Assembly: GCF_900044055.2 (NCBI RefSeq)
Contig: NZ_FCOX02000005.1
Span: forward strand, 62,001 to 126,000
DNA from: Caballeronia calidae
GTDB lineage: Bacteria; Pseudomonadota; Gammaproteobacteria; Burkholderiales; Burkholderiaceae
Direction: 5' to 3'
DNA: 64,000 nucleotides
Part shown: piece after piece, positions 17,779 to 27,361 of the stretch
Layout: each line of letters starts with the position of its first letter
Numbering within the stretch: position 1 is the stretch's first letter
Notes under the pieces: generated by a model
What the model was told of the DNA's origin: nothing
What the model saw: the letters and a program-made list of their open reading frames with translations, nothing else
Databases searched by the model: none
Position numbers and translations under genes: made by a program

Positions 17779-19286
17779 GCGGGCGCGCCGGGGTCCGACA
17801 CAGAAAGCGCCGGCGCGATCGACGGGTTTCCGGACAACAGACCCGTCGGGCCGATGAAGCCCTCGCTCATATGCAGTCCGCGCGCGTCGATGACGAGCCG
17901 GCGGATCGACGAGTCATGCGAGCCTTCGCGCTGCTTGACGACCGACACCATCCGGTAGAGCGACGAGTTCGCCTCCACGTAACGCATCAGCACGATGTTT
18001 TCGGTCATCGCCGAGGCGCGCATCGTCACGGGCGGCGCGCAGTCGCCGTAGAGCGGCAGTTCCTCGGTGAGGACGGTCGTCACGCCCGCTTCGCGCAGGC
18101 GGTGCGTGAGCGCGTTGAGAAAGAGCCCGAAGCGCTCGGTGCGATTCGCGGACTGATGAAATCCGTCGATGCCGTCGATCACGAGCCGCGACGCGTTCGA
18201 CCGCCTGATCGCGTTCATCAGTTCGACGGCGAGCTCGTCGATCGCGAGCTCGACCGCCGGATGCCAGTGGATCGAGAGGCGTCCGTCGCGCACGGCGGGC
18301 GCGAGATCGATGCCGACCGAACGCGCCTTCGCGATCAGCCGTTCCGGCGACTCGTAGAAGCCGAAGTAGACGCAGCGCTCGCCCCGCTCGACGCCCGCCT
18401 GCAGGAACTTGAGCGACAGGAGCGTCTTGCCGATGCCCGACGGCCCGGCGAACGTGGTCGTCGAACCGCGCACGACGCCGCCGCCGAGCATCTGGTCGAA
18501 GTCGGAGAAGGCAAAGCCGAGCTTGCTCTCGAAATCCGGCGCGGCCCGTTCGTTGGCCGGCGACGCCTCGATGCGCGGAAAGGTCACGAGACCTTCCTCG
18601 GTGATCCTGAAAAAATGCTTGCCGAGCAGATGATCGCGGGCGCGCAGCTTGTGGACTTCGATCTCGCGGGCGCGCCGCATGCCGGTGTTGTAGCGGTTGA
18701 GCTCGATGAGCCCGTCGACGAGCGTGTGCTCCGGATGCGGCTCGTTGCCGGACAGCGGCGCGAGGATCAGCGTCGTGCAGCGTGCGGCGCTCACGAACGC
18801 GGAGAGCTCGTGGATGAACTGCGAGAGCTCGAGCTCCGTCGAACTGAATTCGCGTGCGCTGCGAAAGCCGTCGATGACCATGAAGCGCGGCCGGCTCGAC
18901 TTGATCGTCGACGCGATCAGCGCGAGAAAGCCGGACAGGCCGTCGCGCATCAGCTCGTGGTAGCCGGAGACGAAGAGCATCCGGTCCGAGATCGCGTCGG
19001 CGTTATAGAACGAGAGCCCCTTCAGATGGGACAGCAGCTTGGTGTGCGATTCGGCGATCAGCGTGATGTACAGCACCATGTCGCCCTGCGCCACGCGATG
19101 AAAGCCGATCTGCGACGAGAGAATCGTCTTGCCTGCGCCCGCCATCCCTTCGATCAGATAAAGGCCGCCTTCGACGAGGCCGCCGCCCAGGATGTCGTCC
19201 AGGCCCGCGACGCCGGTCGTCACGTTGCCATCGTTGGCGGCGGGCTGTCTGGCGTGATCGGTCGAGAGGTTATCGTCTTGATTCAT
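17775..19286 (-). CDS. KaiC-like double-domain ATPase
   Basis: A 503-residue protein with two RecA-type domains, as in the cyanobacterial clock ATPase KaiC. Walker A motifs are GMAGAGKT (47-54) and GPSGIGKT (281-288); Walker B-like strands are RFMVIDG (134-140) and RLVIDGIDG in the second half. Each Walker A is followed by the pattern of KaiC catalytic acidic residues, partly kept (AESHTK and YESPER). No KaiA or KaiB is near. Non-cyanobacterial KaiC proteins are often paired with receivers and linked to stress or motility; a specific role here is not visible. The C-terminal tail is Pro/Ser-rich. Confidence 0.88.
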   Translation of the reverse strand: MNQDDNLSTDHARQPAANDGNVTTGVAGLDDILGGGLVEGGLYLIEGMAGAGKTILSSQIGFHRVAQGDMVLYITLIAESHTKLLSHLKGLSFYNADAISDRMLFVSGYHELMRDGLSGFLALIASTIKSSRPRFMVIDGFRSAREFSSTELELSQFIHELSAFVSAARCTTLILAPLSGNEPHPEHTLVDGLIELNRYNTGMRRAREIEVHKLRARDHLLGKHFFRITEEGLVTFPRIEASPANERAAPDFESKLGFAFSDFDQMLGGGVVRGSTTTFAGPSGIGKTLLSLKFLQAGVERGERCVYFGFYESPERLIAKARSVGIDLAPAVRDGRLSIHWHPAVELAIDELAVELMNAIRRSNASRLVIDGIDGFHQSANRTERFGLFLNALTHRLREAGVTTVLTEELPLYGDCAPPVTMRASAMTENIVLMRYVEANSSLYRMVSVVKQREGSHDSSIRRLVIDARGLHMSEGFIGPTGLLSGNPSIAPALSVSDPGAPA

Positions 19287-19684
19287 GGCATTTTCGTTTT
19301 TACTTGGGCGATCCGGCTTTTTTGCGAAGGCGCATTATGGCTGACTCTTGGAAAATTGTGACTGCCCGCAGTGCGGTCGTTCCCGTCGCCAGGCCTTCCC
19401 ACGCGTGTTTCTGCGCGCCCGCGGGGCGCTTTGCGAGGTCGCTGCGGCGCTCTATGCAAGCGCCAGCCGCGCTTGCGCAGGCGAGCGAACGTTCCTTGCA
19501 CGCATTTTTCGCGCCCGATCGCCGTATCGGATCTTCGATGAAACCAAGAAGTCTTTGAGAACCTTCTCATGGGCAGGCGGCAGGAAGGCTGCTGAAATAA
19601 CGAACCATGTCGTACACGGACGCCGTGTGTCTCTTCCGGTCGTTCCATCCCGGCGCTCGTGCGCCTTCATTCGCCTTTCCTGCC
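19287..19684. other. Intergenic region, no supported gene
   Basis: Divergent space between the KaiC-like gene and a small exported protein. The part next to KaiC is T-rich. A perfect eight-base stem-loop lies at 19456-19463/19469-19476. Short frames here have no ribosome site or recognisable product. Confidence 0.4.
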
Positions 19685-19963
19685 ATGTACCGTTCGCATA
19701 TGATTTCGGGCGCTTTCGCGCTCGCCGCCAGCTTTATCGTTTCATTCGCCGCGGGCGCCGCGCCTGCGCACGCCGCCGAAACCTTGCCCGACGCGCGCAT
19801 TTTGTCGAGCGCGCCTTTTATTTTCCAGTCGGACCGCGACATTTTCTACCGCAAATCCGATGAGCCGTCTGATTCGCGCATCTTCCAGCCGATCGAACCC
19901 ATTCGCAGCGCGGGCGAGTCGCAACTGTTGCAAGAGCGTTCCAGACGTCGCCCGATCATTTGA
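19685..19963 (+). CDS. Small exported hypothetical protein
   Basis: A 92-residue protein with a signal peptide (residues 1-30, ending PAHA) and a polar mature part of about 60 residues containing FIFQSDRDIFYRKSDEP. The start is uncertain: ATG codons at 19607, 19685 and 19700 share the frame, none with a strong ribosome site; 19685 gives a normal signal peptide. The mature chain has no Cys. It precedes the DUF2968-type gene by about 115 bases. Function unknown. Confidence 0.5.
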   Translation: MYRSHMISGAFALAASFIVSFAAGAAPAHAAETLPDARILSSAPFIFQSDRDIFYRKSDEPSDSRIFQPIEPIRSAGESQLLQERSRRRPII

Positions 19964-20079
19964 AACCCGCGTATATTCATCACGTTTTCAATAACGCATT
20001 TTTAATTGTCTGGAATCGGCGGCTTCTCGGCGCCATAATGCTTTCCGAGCGACGTGCTTTATCGTTACGGAAAAACGCA

Positions 20080-20721
20080 ATGAAGCCCTTGGTAATTGCG
20101 GAAATCGTGCTGATAGCGGCTGGTTTGTTCGGCCCGCTCACGCAGGCGCGTGCGGCCGGCGATATATTCCTGGAGTCGGCGCCGAAAATAGCGGACGCAC
20201 CCGCCGGCAAGAATAGCGATGTCGCGGAACTGGAGAATCTGACCGCCGCCGGTAAAATCGAGGAATTGCGCAAGACGGTGAATGGCAGTTACGGCGCAAG
20301 TCTCGCGTATTATCCCGACCAGATGAATTATTACGCCGCACTGTTTCAGCAACGTAATATCTGGCGCGTATTTAAAACGCAAAACGAAGCGCGGGCCGAA
20401 GCGGTCTATTCCGATTTCGCGAAAACGTCCGCTACGCTCGCCGATGCGGAAATAAGGCGTGTCAAGCTGGAGGCCGAGAAAGCCTATGCCGACAGACAGA
20501 TCGCCGCACAGCAGGATCGCGCCAACCGTCTTCAGGCGGATCTCGATATCGCGCGGTCGCAGCAAGGCCAGGTGTCGAGCTACCAGCAGGAACAGCAGAA
20601 CGCGGTCCGCGAGCTGCGCACCGAGCAGGCCGCCGCACAGGCACAGCTTCGCGCGCTGCAAATCCGCGTTCAGGAGTTGCAAAAACAGGCCGATGGCGAC
20701 CTGCCGGCACCGGCCAGATGA
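20080..20721 (+). CDS. DUF2968-like exported coiled-coil protein
   Basis: A 213-residue protein with a signal peptide (residues 1-25, ending TQARA), an N-terminal part containing GSYGASLAYYPDQMNYYAAL and WRVFKTQNEARAE, and a long coiled coil from about residue 95 to 205 with many Glu, Arg, Gln and Ala. The layout fits the DUF2968 family common in Burkholderia. It is probably periplasmic. No function is known for the family, and nearby genes give little help. Confidence 0.65.
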   Translation: MKPLVIAEIVLIAAGLFGPLTQARAAGDIFLESAPKIADAPAGKNSDVAELENLTAAGKIEELRKTVNGSYGASLAYYPDQMNYYAALFQQRNIWRVFKTQNEARAEAVYSDFAKTSATLADAEIRRVKLEAEKAYADRQIAAQQDRANRLQADLDIARSQQGQVSSYQQEQQNAVRELRTEQAAAQAQLRALQIRVQELQKQADGDLPAPAR

Positions 20722-20921
20722 AACGTTGCGGGCCTGCGGTTTTAGGAGTTGTCCGCTTAGGAGGGCGCTTGTCTCGTTGCTAAGATCCTGCGGCTTTCGG
20801 ATCGCTTATCGAAATGATGAGCGCGTCCAAAACGGCTCGCCGAGTCTGCCAGCGCCTTTTGACATAAGCCATAGTCCGAAGCGGGCGTACTTCAGCGATT
20901 CGCACTCTGAAATGAATCTGC

Positions 20922-21638
20922 ATGAGCGTCAAAATGTTTACGAAAACCCTTGCCATTAGTCTTATCGCCGTGGCAGCACTTGTCGGCTGCTCATCCACGA
21001 CGGGACCGACCTTCAATATCAGCGAAATACAAACGTCGACGGGGCAGAAGGCTTATCGCGCCGAATGTTACGGTCTGTTCGAGAATGGCAGCGCCTGCAT
21101 GGCGGCGGTGCAGAAGACGTGCGGCAATCAGAACGTGAACGTGCTGCAACATGTCGATGGAACGAACAGGCCCAACGATCCGCGCGAAGTCGTGTTCAAC
21201 TGCGCGACGTCCGTGGCGCCGGTGCCGCCGGCCGCTCCCGTGGCGCCGGCTCCCGAGCCGCAGCCGGCTGCCGCCGTCGTTCCGGCGACCGCGCCGCGCA
21301 AGGTCTCGCTCGACGAGAAGACCAATTTCGCTTTCGACAGCGCCGCTTTGACGCCGAAGGCAAAGAGCATTCTGAATAAGCTCGTCGCGGAATCGAAGGG
21401 CACGAAGTTCGCCTCGGTCACGGTTCAGGGCTTTACGGACTCGACTGGTCCCGAGGCTTACAACGTCGACTTGTCGGAGCGTCGCGCCCAATCGGTCCTC
21501 GACTATCTCAAGGGCCACGGTCTGAATTCCGACAGCTTCGCGACGAAGGGCTACGGCAAGTCACGTCCGGTTGCGTCGAACGCGACGAACGAGGGCCGGG
21601 CCGAAAATCGCCGCGTGGAAGTGACGCTCACGCCGTAA
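20922..21638 (+). CDS. OmpA-family lipoprotein
   Basis: A 238-residue outer-membrane lipoprotein. The signal ends in the lipobox ALVGC with the lipidated Cys at residue 23. Residues 30-90 hold three further Cys (ECYG, SACMAA, KTCGN) and a fourth near 93 (FNCAT). A Pro/Ala-rich linker (about 97-125) leads to an OmpA-like domain with NFAFDSAALTPKAK, GFTDSTG and the NRRVEV strand that binds peptidoglycan. It would tether the outer membrane to the wall. The gene is monocistronic and ends in a perfect terminator. Confidence 0.88.
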   Translation: MSVKMFTKTLAISLIAVAALVGCSSTTGPTFNISEIQTSTGQKAYRAECYGLFENGSACMAAVQKTCGNQNVNVLQHVDGTNRPNDPREVVFNCATSVAPVPPAAPVAPAPEPQPAAAVVPATAPRKVSLDEKTNFAFDSAALTPKAKSILNKLVAESKGTKFASVTVQGFTDSTGPEAYNVDLSERRAQSVLDYLKGHGLNSDSFATKGYGKSRPVASNATNEGRAENRRVEVTLTP

Positions 21639-21667
21639 TTCATCGCTCATCGCAGCACGCCATCGCT

Positions 21668-21703
21668 AAAAAGCCCGCGAACCATCCGGTTCGCGGGCTT
21701 TTT
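21668..21703. terminator. Strong bidirectional terminator
   Basis: A 16-base perfect stem (21668-21683 with 21688-21703) and four-base loop with A and T flanks. It lies 29 bases after the OmpA lipoprotein stop and serves the convergent ogt gene as well. Confidence 0.9.
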
Positions 21704-21729
21704 TCTGTCTTTTCCCCGGAACACGCCGT

Positions 21730-22245
21730 TCAGAAGAGCGCAAGCTGCTCGCGTCCCGGTCCGCCTTCCAGCGTGAGCAAATGACGCTTGCGCTCCACGC
21801 CGCCGGCGTAGCCGGTCAATTCTCCATCGACGCCGATCACGCGATGACACGGCACGATGATCGCCACGGGATTGCGCCCGTTCGCGCCGCCGACGGCCCG
21901 CGAAGCGCTTGCGGGCAGACCGAGCCGGCGTGCGAGATCGCCGTAGGTCCACGCGTCGCCGAAAGGAATGCGCCGCAGCGCCTCCCAGACCTGCTGTTGA
22001 AAAGCGGTGCCGCCGAGACGCAGGGCGATCGAAAATTCCCTGCGCGCGCCGGCGAAGTATTCGCCGATCTGGTCGCGCGCCTCGGCGATCACGCGGGCGC
22101 GGGGCGCCGTATCGGACAGCGCCGGCTCCGGCAGCCCGGCCGGGAAATGCTTCTGCCCGACGAAGAAGAGCCCCGTCAGACAGTCGTCCTCGGCACGATA
22201 CAGAATGGGCCCGAGCGGACTCGGGGCGACATGGCATTCGATCAC
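21730..22245 (-). CDS. ogt: O6-methylguanine-DNA methyltransferase
   Basis: A 171-residue Ogt-type repair protein that transfers the alkyl group from O6-alkylguanine to its own Cys. The active-site Cys is residue 133 in PCHRVIG; the DNA-binding helix FGDAWTYGDLARRLG and the RAVGGANGRNP segment with the Arg finger precede it. The start is a GTG at 22245 with AGAGGA upstream. It lacks the Ada regulatory domain, so it is a stand-alone constitutive type. The neighbouring nuclease unit reads the same way. Confidence 0.93.
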   Translation of the reverse strand: MIECHVAPSPLGPILYRAEDDCLTGLFFVGQKHFPAGLPEPALSDTAPRARVIAEARDQIGEYFAGARREFSIALRLGGTAFQQQVWEALRRIPFGDAWTYGDLARRLGLPASASRAVGGANGRNPVAIIVPCHRVIGVDGELTGYAGGVERKRHLLTLEGGPGREQLALF

Positions 22246-22298
22246 TTCGATCCTCTTACATCAGCGGCCGCTATCCACCTGAACGATCGCGCAGCGCG

Positions 22299-22559
22299 TC
22301 AGATGAACGGGTTGTCGGCGGTGCCGGAGGGCGCGGCCGGTTCATCGGGCAGCTTCGCGGGCAGCGCCGCATCGCCCTGCAAGGCTTCGACGATCGCGCC
22401 GAGCGCCTTTTGAAGCGCGAGCGCATTCGCGAGACCGGCCTTGTCGCGCGCGATGGTGAGATCGCCGCTGATCGACACGCGGGTCTTGCCGTTGACGATG
22501 TTGATCGCGTCGCCCGCGATGTTCAGCACGTCGGTATCGTTGGCAAATGGCTTAAACAC
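22299..22559 (-). CDS. Small conserved hypothetical protein
   Basis: An 86-residue acidic protein without a signal peptide. It reads like a short beta-rich start (DVLNIAGDAINIVNGKTRVSISGDLTI) followed by a helix (GLANALALQKALGAIVEALQ) and a Pro-rich tail. I start it at a GTG at 22559, where GGAGG stands eight bases upstream and the codon overlaps the stop of the nuclease gene (22552). Such overlap implies coupling to the nuclease, so an accessory role is possible but not shown. Confidence 0.6.
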   Translation of the reverse strand: MFKPFANDTDVLNIAGDAINIVNGKTRVSISGDLTIARDKAGLANALALQKALGAIVEALQGDAALPAKLPDEPAAPSGTADNPFI

Positions 22560-23310
22560 CTCGCAATCCTCCAATTCGTTTGTCTTTCAGTCCGTCCGGA
22601 ATGCCGGGAAATGCGAGCCCGCTCATCGCTTCCAGTTCGCGCACGGTTTTCATCGTATACGTGTTCGTCGGCGTGTTTTCGACGACCACCGCGAATGCGA
22701 TCTGCCGCTGCGGCAAATAGACCACCTTATACAACTGCGTGGGCACGAACACGCGCGACTCGCCGATGGTCTGCAACTGGCGTCCCGAGAAGAGCGGACC
22801 GGTGACGACGTAGGCTTCGCCCGATTCTTCCGTCAGCCTGCGCACGGCTTCCTCGATGCGCGACCAGATGCGCCGGTTGTTCGACGGGTCCTGCGGCACG
22901 ATGTTCGCCAGCGAGAACGAGTCGGCCATGCCCTGCTTGCTCGCGCGATCGCCCGCGGGGCTCATGTGGCCGCGGTCGTAACCGCTCTTCTTGTAGTCGG
23001 CGAGCTGCGCGCTCTCGCCGGGCGGCAGCCGCTTGTCGACGAAGAAGCGATTCGTGCGCGTGTTGTTCTTCGCCTGATCGACACTGTTCGCGGTCAGATG
23101 TTCCGCCGACCAGAGCGGTCCGTGCGTGATGCCGGAATGAAGCAGCGCGAAGTCGGAGTAGCAGATTGGCTGCGTCGCCGCGCGCATCTTCGAATTGACG
23201 ACGACCGGTTCGCGGCCGTTCGGGCTGAACTGCGGGCAGTCGCTCGCCGATGCGGCGGCACACACCACGCTGAGGAGCGCGGCGGCGAATGCCTTGATGC
23301 GAAATTGCAT
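22552..23310 (-). CDS. Secreted DNA/RNA non-specific endonuclease
   Basis: A 252-residue nuclease of the NUC (Serratia nuclease) family with a signal peptide (residues 1-23). The catalytic motif DRGHMSPAGD is at 112-121 with His115 as the general base, and the metal-binding Asn lies in the NNRRIW segment about 30 residues later. It cleaves DNA and RNA outside the cytoplasm, probably for nutrient scavenging or competition. Cys residues 25 and 50 could form a disulfide. The ATG at 23310 is the only start that keeps a normal signal peptide. A small gene overlaps its stop codon. Confidence 0.88.
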   Translation of the reverse strand: MQFRIKAFAAALLSVVCAAASASDCPQFSPNGREPVVVNSKMRAATQPICYSDFALLHSGITHGPLWSAEHLTANSVDQAKNNTRTNRFFVDKRLPPGESAQLADYKKSGYDRGHMSPAGDRASKQGMADSFSLANIVPQDPSNNRRIWSRIEEAVRRLTEESGEAYVVTGPLFSGRQLQTIGESRVFVPTQLYKVVYLPQRQIAFAVVVENTPTNTYTMKTVRELEAMSGLAFPGIPDGLKDKRIGGLRGV

Positions 23311-23490
23311 GCGTGAAGTCCGGGCTGAATACGATGCATGAGACTGGAACGCCGCGTTGCATCTGCGCGCGGCGTTCGGGGCCGCAAGTATAAGCGTTGA
23401 CGGCGACGCGCGGGACACGCGGACGCCCCGACGCGCGTGAAATCCAGGCGCGCTAGAATGCGTCGGGCCGACGTCATCTCAAAATCGAAA

Positions 23491-24555
23491 ATGAATCCAG
23501 TGCGCAGCAAGCCGTCCGTCGTTCGATCCGTGATGTTGAGTCTCGCGATGTCCTGCGCCCTTCACGCATACGCCGATGAAGCCTCGCAGCCGGCGAGCAA
23601 CGACGGTCCGGCCTATGGCCCGGAACTTCAGGGCTTCGACTATCCGTATCCGGTCGCGCGCTTTGCCGTCTCTTCGCAGCGGCAGGTCGTGAGCATGGCT
23701 TATATGGACGTGCATCCGCCGCATCCGAACGGCCGCACGGCGGTGCTTCTGCACGGCAAGAACTTCTGCTCGGCGACGTGGAAGCAGACCATCGAGACCT
23801 TGACGGATGCGGGCTATCGCGTGATCGCGCCGGATCAGATCGGCTTTTGCAGATCGACCAAGCCCGCGCGCTATCAGTACAGCTTCCAGCAGCTCGCGCG
23901 CAACACGCATGCGTTGCTCACGGCGCTCGGCATTTCGCACGCGACGCTCATCGGGCATTCCACAGGCGGCATGCTCGCCGTGCGCTATGCGCTGATGTAT
24001 CCGCGCGAGACGGAGCAACTGGTGCTCGTGAACCCGATCGGACTCGAGGACTGGAAGGCGAAGGGCGTGCCGTCGATTTCGATCGACGACTGGTACGCAC
24101 GGGAGTTGAAGACCAGCGCCGACGGCATTCGCCGCTATGAAACGAACACGTACTACGCCGGCCAATGGCGCGCCGATTACGAGCCGTGGGTGCAGATGCT
24201 CGCGGGCATGTATCGCGGGCCGGGCAAGGACGTCGTCGCGTGGAACTCGGCGCTCATCTACGACATGATTTACACGCAGCCCGTCGTCTATGAATTCGAT
24301 GAGCTGCGGACGCCGACGCTGCTGCTCATCGGTGACAAGGACACCACCGCGATCGGCAAGGATTTCGCGCCGCCGGAGATTCGTCCGAGGCTCGGGCGCT
24401 ATCCCGATCTCGCGAAGCTGGCAGCGGAGCGGATCGAGGGCGCGAAGCTCGTCGAGTTTCCGGAGCTGGGACACGCGCCGCAGATGCAGGATCCTGCGGC
24501 GTTCCACAAGGCGCTCCTCGATGGCCTCGCCGCGCTGAAGCCGCGATCGCAGTGA
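23491..24555 (+). CDS. Exported alpha/beta hydrolase
   Basis: A 354-residue alpha/beta-fold hydrolase with an N-terminal signal peptide (about residues 1-28, ending HAYA). The nucleophile Ser157 lies in GHSTGG, the oxyanion strand is LLHGKNF (about 87-93), and the catalytic His is near the C-terminus in LGHAPQMQDP. The ATG at 23491 is preferred because earlier in-frame codons would bury the signal peptide. Substrate unknown. It is convergent with dinF, with only one base between the stop codons. Confidence 0.85.
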   Translation: MNPVRSKPSVVRSVMLSLAMSCALHAYADEASQPASNDGPAYGPELQGFDYPYPVARFAVSSQRQVVSMAYMDVHPPHPNGRTAVLLHGKNFCSATWKQTIETLTDAGYRVIAPDQIGFCRSTKPARYQYSFQQLARNTHALLTALGISHATLIGHSTGGMLAVRYALMYPRETEQLVLVNPIGLEDWKAKGVPSISIDDWYARELKTSADGIRRYETNTYYAGQWRADYEPWVQMLAGMYRGPGKDVVAWNSALIYDMIYTQPVVYEFDELRTPTLLLIGDKDTTAIGKDFAPPEIRPRLGRYPDLAKLAAERIEGAKLVEFPELGHAPQMQDPAAFHKALLDGLAALKPRSQ

Positions 24556-24556
24556 T

Positions 24557-25921
24557 TCACTGGGCGCCGGGCGCGCACGCCGCGCGTTCGATCGCGGGCA
24601 CCTGAACCGCCAGCGTGATGCCGCGCGCCACCATGAAGACGGTGAGCGCGAGCCACAGTCCGTGATTGCCGAGCGATCCGGCGAGCGCCCACGCGGCGAG
24701 CAGGAACACCGCGAGCGACACGGCCATCGCCTTCATCAGTTCATGCGTGCGGGTCGCGCCGATGAACACGCCGTCGAGCTGAAAGCCCGCGACGGACGCG
24801 AGCGGCAGAACCGCGGCCCACGGCAGATAACGCACCGCCGCCGCGTGCACGACGGCCTGATCCGTCAGCCTGCCGATGATCCATTCGCCGCTCACCCAAT
24901 AGACGATCGAAAACCCGGCCGCGCCGATCGCGGACCAGAGCATCGTGACTCTCACGGCCTGGCGGAACGCATGACGATCCCGCGCGCCGGCCGCTGCGCC
25001 CACGAGCGCTTCGGCGGCGTGCGCGAAGCCGTCGAGTCCGAAGGACATGAAGGTCTGGAAGTTCAGCAGAACGGCGTTGGCGGCGAGGATCGCGTCGCCC
25101 TGGCGCGCGCCGAGATGCGCGAACCAGCCGTACGAACCGAGCAGGCAGATCGTGCGGATGAAGATATCGCGGTTGATCGCGACGAGCCGTCTGAGCGCAC
25201 GCGCATCGAAGAGCGAACGCGGCGCGAGCGAAGGCAGGCCGCGCGGACGCTGATGCCAGAGTATCGCGGCGCCGAGCCCGAAGCCGCAGAAATCGGCGAA
25301 CGCCGTCGCCGCGCCGATGCCCGCCACGCCCCAGCCGAAGCGATAGACGAAGAGCAGCACCGCGACGATATTCACCAGATTGATGAAGATCTGCGTGACG
25401 AGCGCGAGCCGCACGCGCTGACAGCCGAGCAGATAGCCCAGCACGACATAGTTGCCGAGCGCGAACGGCGCGGCCCAGATGCGCGCGTGGCAATACGCGC
25501 TCGCGGTCTCCTGCACGGCGGCGCTGCCGCCGAGCGCGGCGAGCGCATAGCGGACGATCGGCACCTGCAGCGCCAGCACGGCCGCGCCGATCGCGAGCGC
25601 GAGCAGCATCGCGCGCAGCACGCTCGCGCGCAACGCGTCGCGGTCATCGGCGCCGAACGCCTGCGCGACGAGTCCCGTCGTGCCCATGCGCAAGAAGCCG
25701 AAGCCCCAGAACACGAAGCTGAACACGAGCCCGCCGAGCGCGACGCCGCCGAGATACTGCGGCCCGTCGAGATGCCCGGCGACGGCCGTATCGACCGCGC
25801 CGAGAATCGGCTGCGTGAGGTTCGCGAGGACGATCGGAAACGCGAGCATCAGCACGCGCTTGTGCCAGTGCGCGGGCAGCGCGGTGTCGTCGGGCGAATC
25901 GTCTTGTGAAGAGGTCTGCAA
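24557..25921 (-). CDS. dinF: MATE-family efflux protein, DinF type
   Basis: A 454-residue, 12-helix inner-membrane exporter that resembles E. coli Din[20 protein letters not shown] in helix 1, [30 protein letters not shown], and the later AINRDI-type segment [12 protein letters not shown]. It probably expels cationic or oxidative toxic compounds with an ion gradient. No ATG is in frame before the first helix; the best candidate is a TTG at 25921, so the start is tentative. It diverges from a small YnfA-type membrane protein gene. Confidence 0.85.
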   Translation of the reverse strand: MQTSSQDDSPDDTALPAHWHKRVLMLAFPIVLANLTQPILGAVDTAVAGHLDGPQYLGGVALGGLVFSFVFWGFGFLRMGTTGLVAQAFGADDRDALRASVLRAMLLALAIGAAVLALQVPIVRYALAALGGSAAVQETASAYCHARIWAAPFALGNYVVLGYLLGCQRVRLALVTQIFINLVNIVAVLLFVYRFGWGVAGIGAATAFADFCGFGLGAAILWHQRPRGLPSLAPRSLFDARALRRLVAINRDIFIRTICLLGSYGWFAHLGARQGDAILAANAVLLNFQTFMSFGLDGFAHAAEALVGAAAGARDRHAFRQAVRVTMLWSAIGAAGFSIVYWVSGEWIIGRLTDQAVVHAAAVRYLPWAAVLPLASVAGFQLDGVFIGATRTHELMKAMAVSLAVFLLAAWALAGSLGNHGLWLALTVFMVARGITLAVQVPAIERAACAPGAQ

Positions 25922-26002
25922 GGTATCCGGTTGGCGTTTCGTGGCAAGGGCGTCATTGTCCGGAGCGCGCGCGGGCCGCGCAACTTCGCGCGAACCTCGA
26001 TA

Positions 26003-26332
26003 ATGCGCGTCATGAAAACATTCGCGCTCTATGTCGTCACGGCCATCGCCGAGATCGCCGGCTGCTACTTCCCTTATCGATGGCTCAGGGAGGGCGGCTC
26101 GCCGTGGCTCATCCTGCCCGGCGCGCTGTCGCTCGCGCTGTTCGCGTGGCTGCTCACGCTGCACGACACGGCGGCGGGGCGCATCTATGCGGCGTACGGC
26201 GGCGTGTATATCGGCGTGGCGATCGCGTGGCTATGGGCCGTCGACCGCATCCGGCCGACGGCGTGGGATCTCGCGGGCGCGGCGATCGCGCTTGTCGGGA
26301 TGGGCGTCATCGCGTTTCAGCCGCGCGTCTGA
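26003..26332 (+). CDS. YnfA (UPF0060) family membrane protein
   Basis: A 109-residue protein of four membrane helices. Family marks are [16 protein letters not shown] near the start, [16 protein letters not shown] in helix 3 and [17 protein letters not shown] in helix 4. YnfA proteins are related to small multidrug-resistance transporters. Two ATG codons (26003 and 26012) are possible. The next gene, DUF2891, converges after six bases. Confidence 0.85.
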   Translation: MRVMKTFALYVVTAIAEIAGCYFPYRWLREGGSPWLILPGALSLALFAWLLTLHDTAAGRIYAAYGGVYIGVAIAWLWAVDRIRPTAWDLAGAAIALVGMGVIAFQPRV

Positions 26333-26338
26333 GACGCG

Positions 26339-27361
26339 TCACGCTTCGAGCGCGAGCAGCGCGAACGTCGCGAGCCAGTGCTCGCCCATGTAATCGCCCG
26401 CGACGTGCGCGATGCCCGACGCCAGATGTTCGTTCGCAGCCGCTTCCAGCACGGCGATACGCGCATCGCCGGCCGGCAGCGCCCGCGCGATGCTGCGCTG
26501 GCACCACGCGCGGCTCAGGTTCAGGCCGTCGAGATGCGCGAGCTTGCCGTCGCTGCGGTCGGTGACGGTCGCGGGCGTGAAGAGCGTCGCGGGCTCGCGC
26601 GCCGCGATGCGCGGCAGAAAGCGATCGAACCAGCCGACGAAGCGCTCGCCCGGCAGCACATGGCGCATCAGCACCGCTTCCATCAGCGACGGCGAGAGGA
26701 ATTCGTCGCCGGCCGGCTCCCACGCCTGACAACCTTCGTCCTGCTCGAACCAGCGCAGGGCCGTCTCTTTCAGCAGGCGCTCGAAGTCCGCGTTTTGCGC
26801 GATGCGCGCATAGCCGAGCGCGAGCGTCAGCGCGAAGGCCATGTTGAAGTGCGTGCCGACCCGAAGCGGATACGTCGACTTCGGCAGGAATTCCTCGAAG
26901 CGCGCGACGAACGCATCCGCGAGCGGCTGGAGCGTGCGGGCCCAGCGCGCGCCGTCATCGGACTGCATCGAACGCAACTGGCCCGCGAGCGCGAGCAGCC
27001 ACGCCCAGCCATAGGGTCGCTCGAAGCCGCGCGCGGCAGGACGCTGCAGATACGCGACCTCGGCGGCGACGTTCGCTTCTGTGAAATGCGCGTCGATGAC
27101 CGCGCGAATCCGCGGCGCTTCCGGCAAACCGGGAAAGCGCTCGTACAGCCGCGCGATCAGCCAGTAGCCGTGCACGCAGGAATGCCAGTCGAAGCTGCCG
27201 TAGAAGATCGGATGCAGCGCGCGCGGGCTCTGGACATCGGCCGCGCTCGCCATCACGTGATCGAGCTTGTTCGGGTATTCGCGCGTCAGATGGCCGAGCG
27301 CGACTTGCGCGAACTTCGACGCGAGCGCGGCGTCCAGGGTGATCGGTTGATGCGGATTCAT
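26339..27361 (-). CDS. DUF2891 protein
   Basis: A 340-residue soluble protein of the DUF2891 family, recognised from HPIFYGSFDWHSCVHGYW (about residues 51-68), FERPYGWAWLLALAGQL and the later HYNMAFAL-like segment THFNMAFAL. The fold is an alpha/alpha toroid similar to glycan-processing enzymes, and the many conserved aromatic and acidic residues suggest a carbohydrate ligand. No catalytic activity is established for the family. It is a single gene with its own ATG at 27361. Confidence 0.85.
   Translation of the reverse strand: MNPHQPITLDAALASKFAQVALGHLTREYPNKLDHVMASAADVQSPRALHPIFYGSFDWHSCVHGYWLIARLYERFPGLPEAPRIRAVIDAHFTEANVAAEVAYLQRPAARGFERPYGWAWLLALAGQLRSMQSDDGARWARTLQPLADAFVARFEEFLPKSTYPLRVGTHFNMAFALTLALGYARIAQNADFERLLKETALRWFEQDEGCQAWEPAGDEFLSPSLMEAVLMRHVLPGERFVGWFDRFLPRIAAREPATLFTPATVTDRSDGKLAHLDGLNLSRAWCQRSIARALPAGDARIAVLEAAANEHLASGIAHVAGDYMGEHWLATFALLALEA

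Noticed and set aside
19304..19558. 84-codon frame upstream of the exported protein
   Set aside because: No ribosome site, no signal or family similarity.
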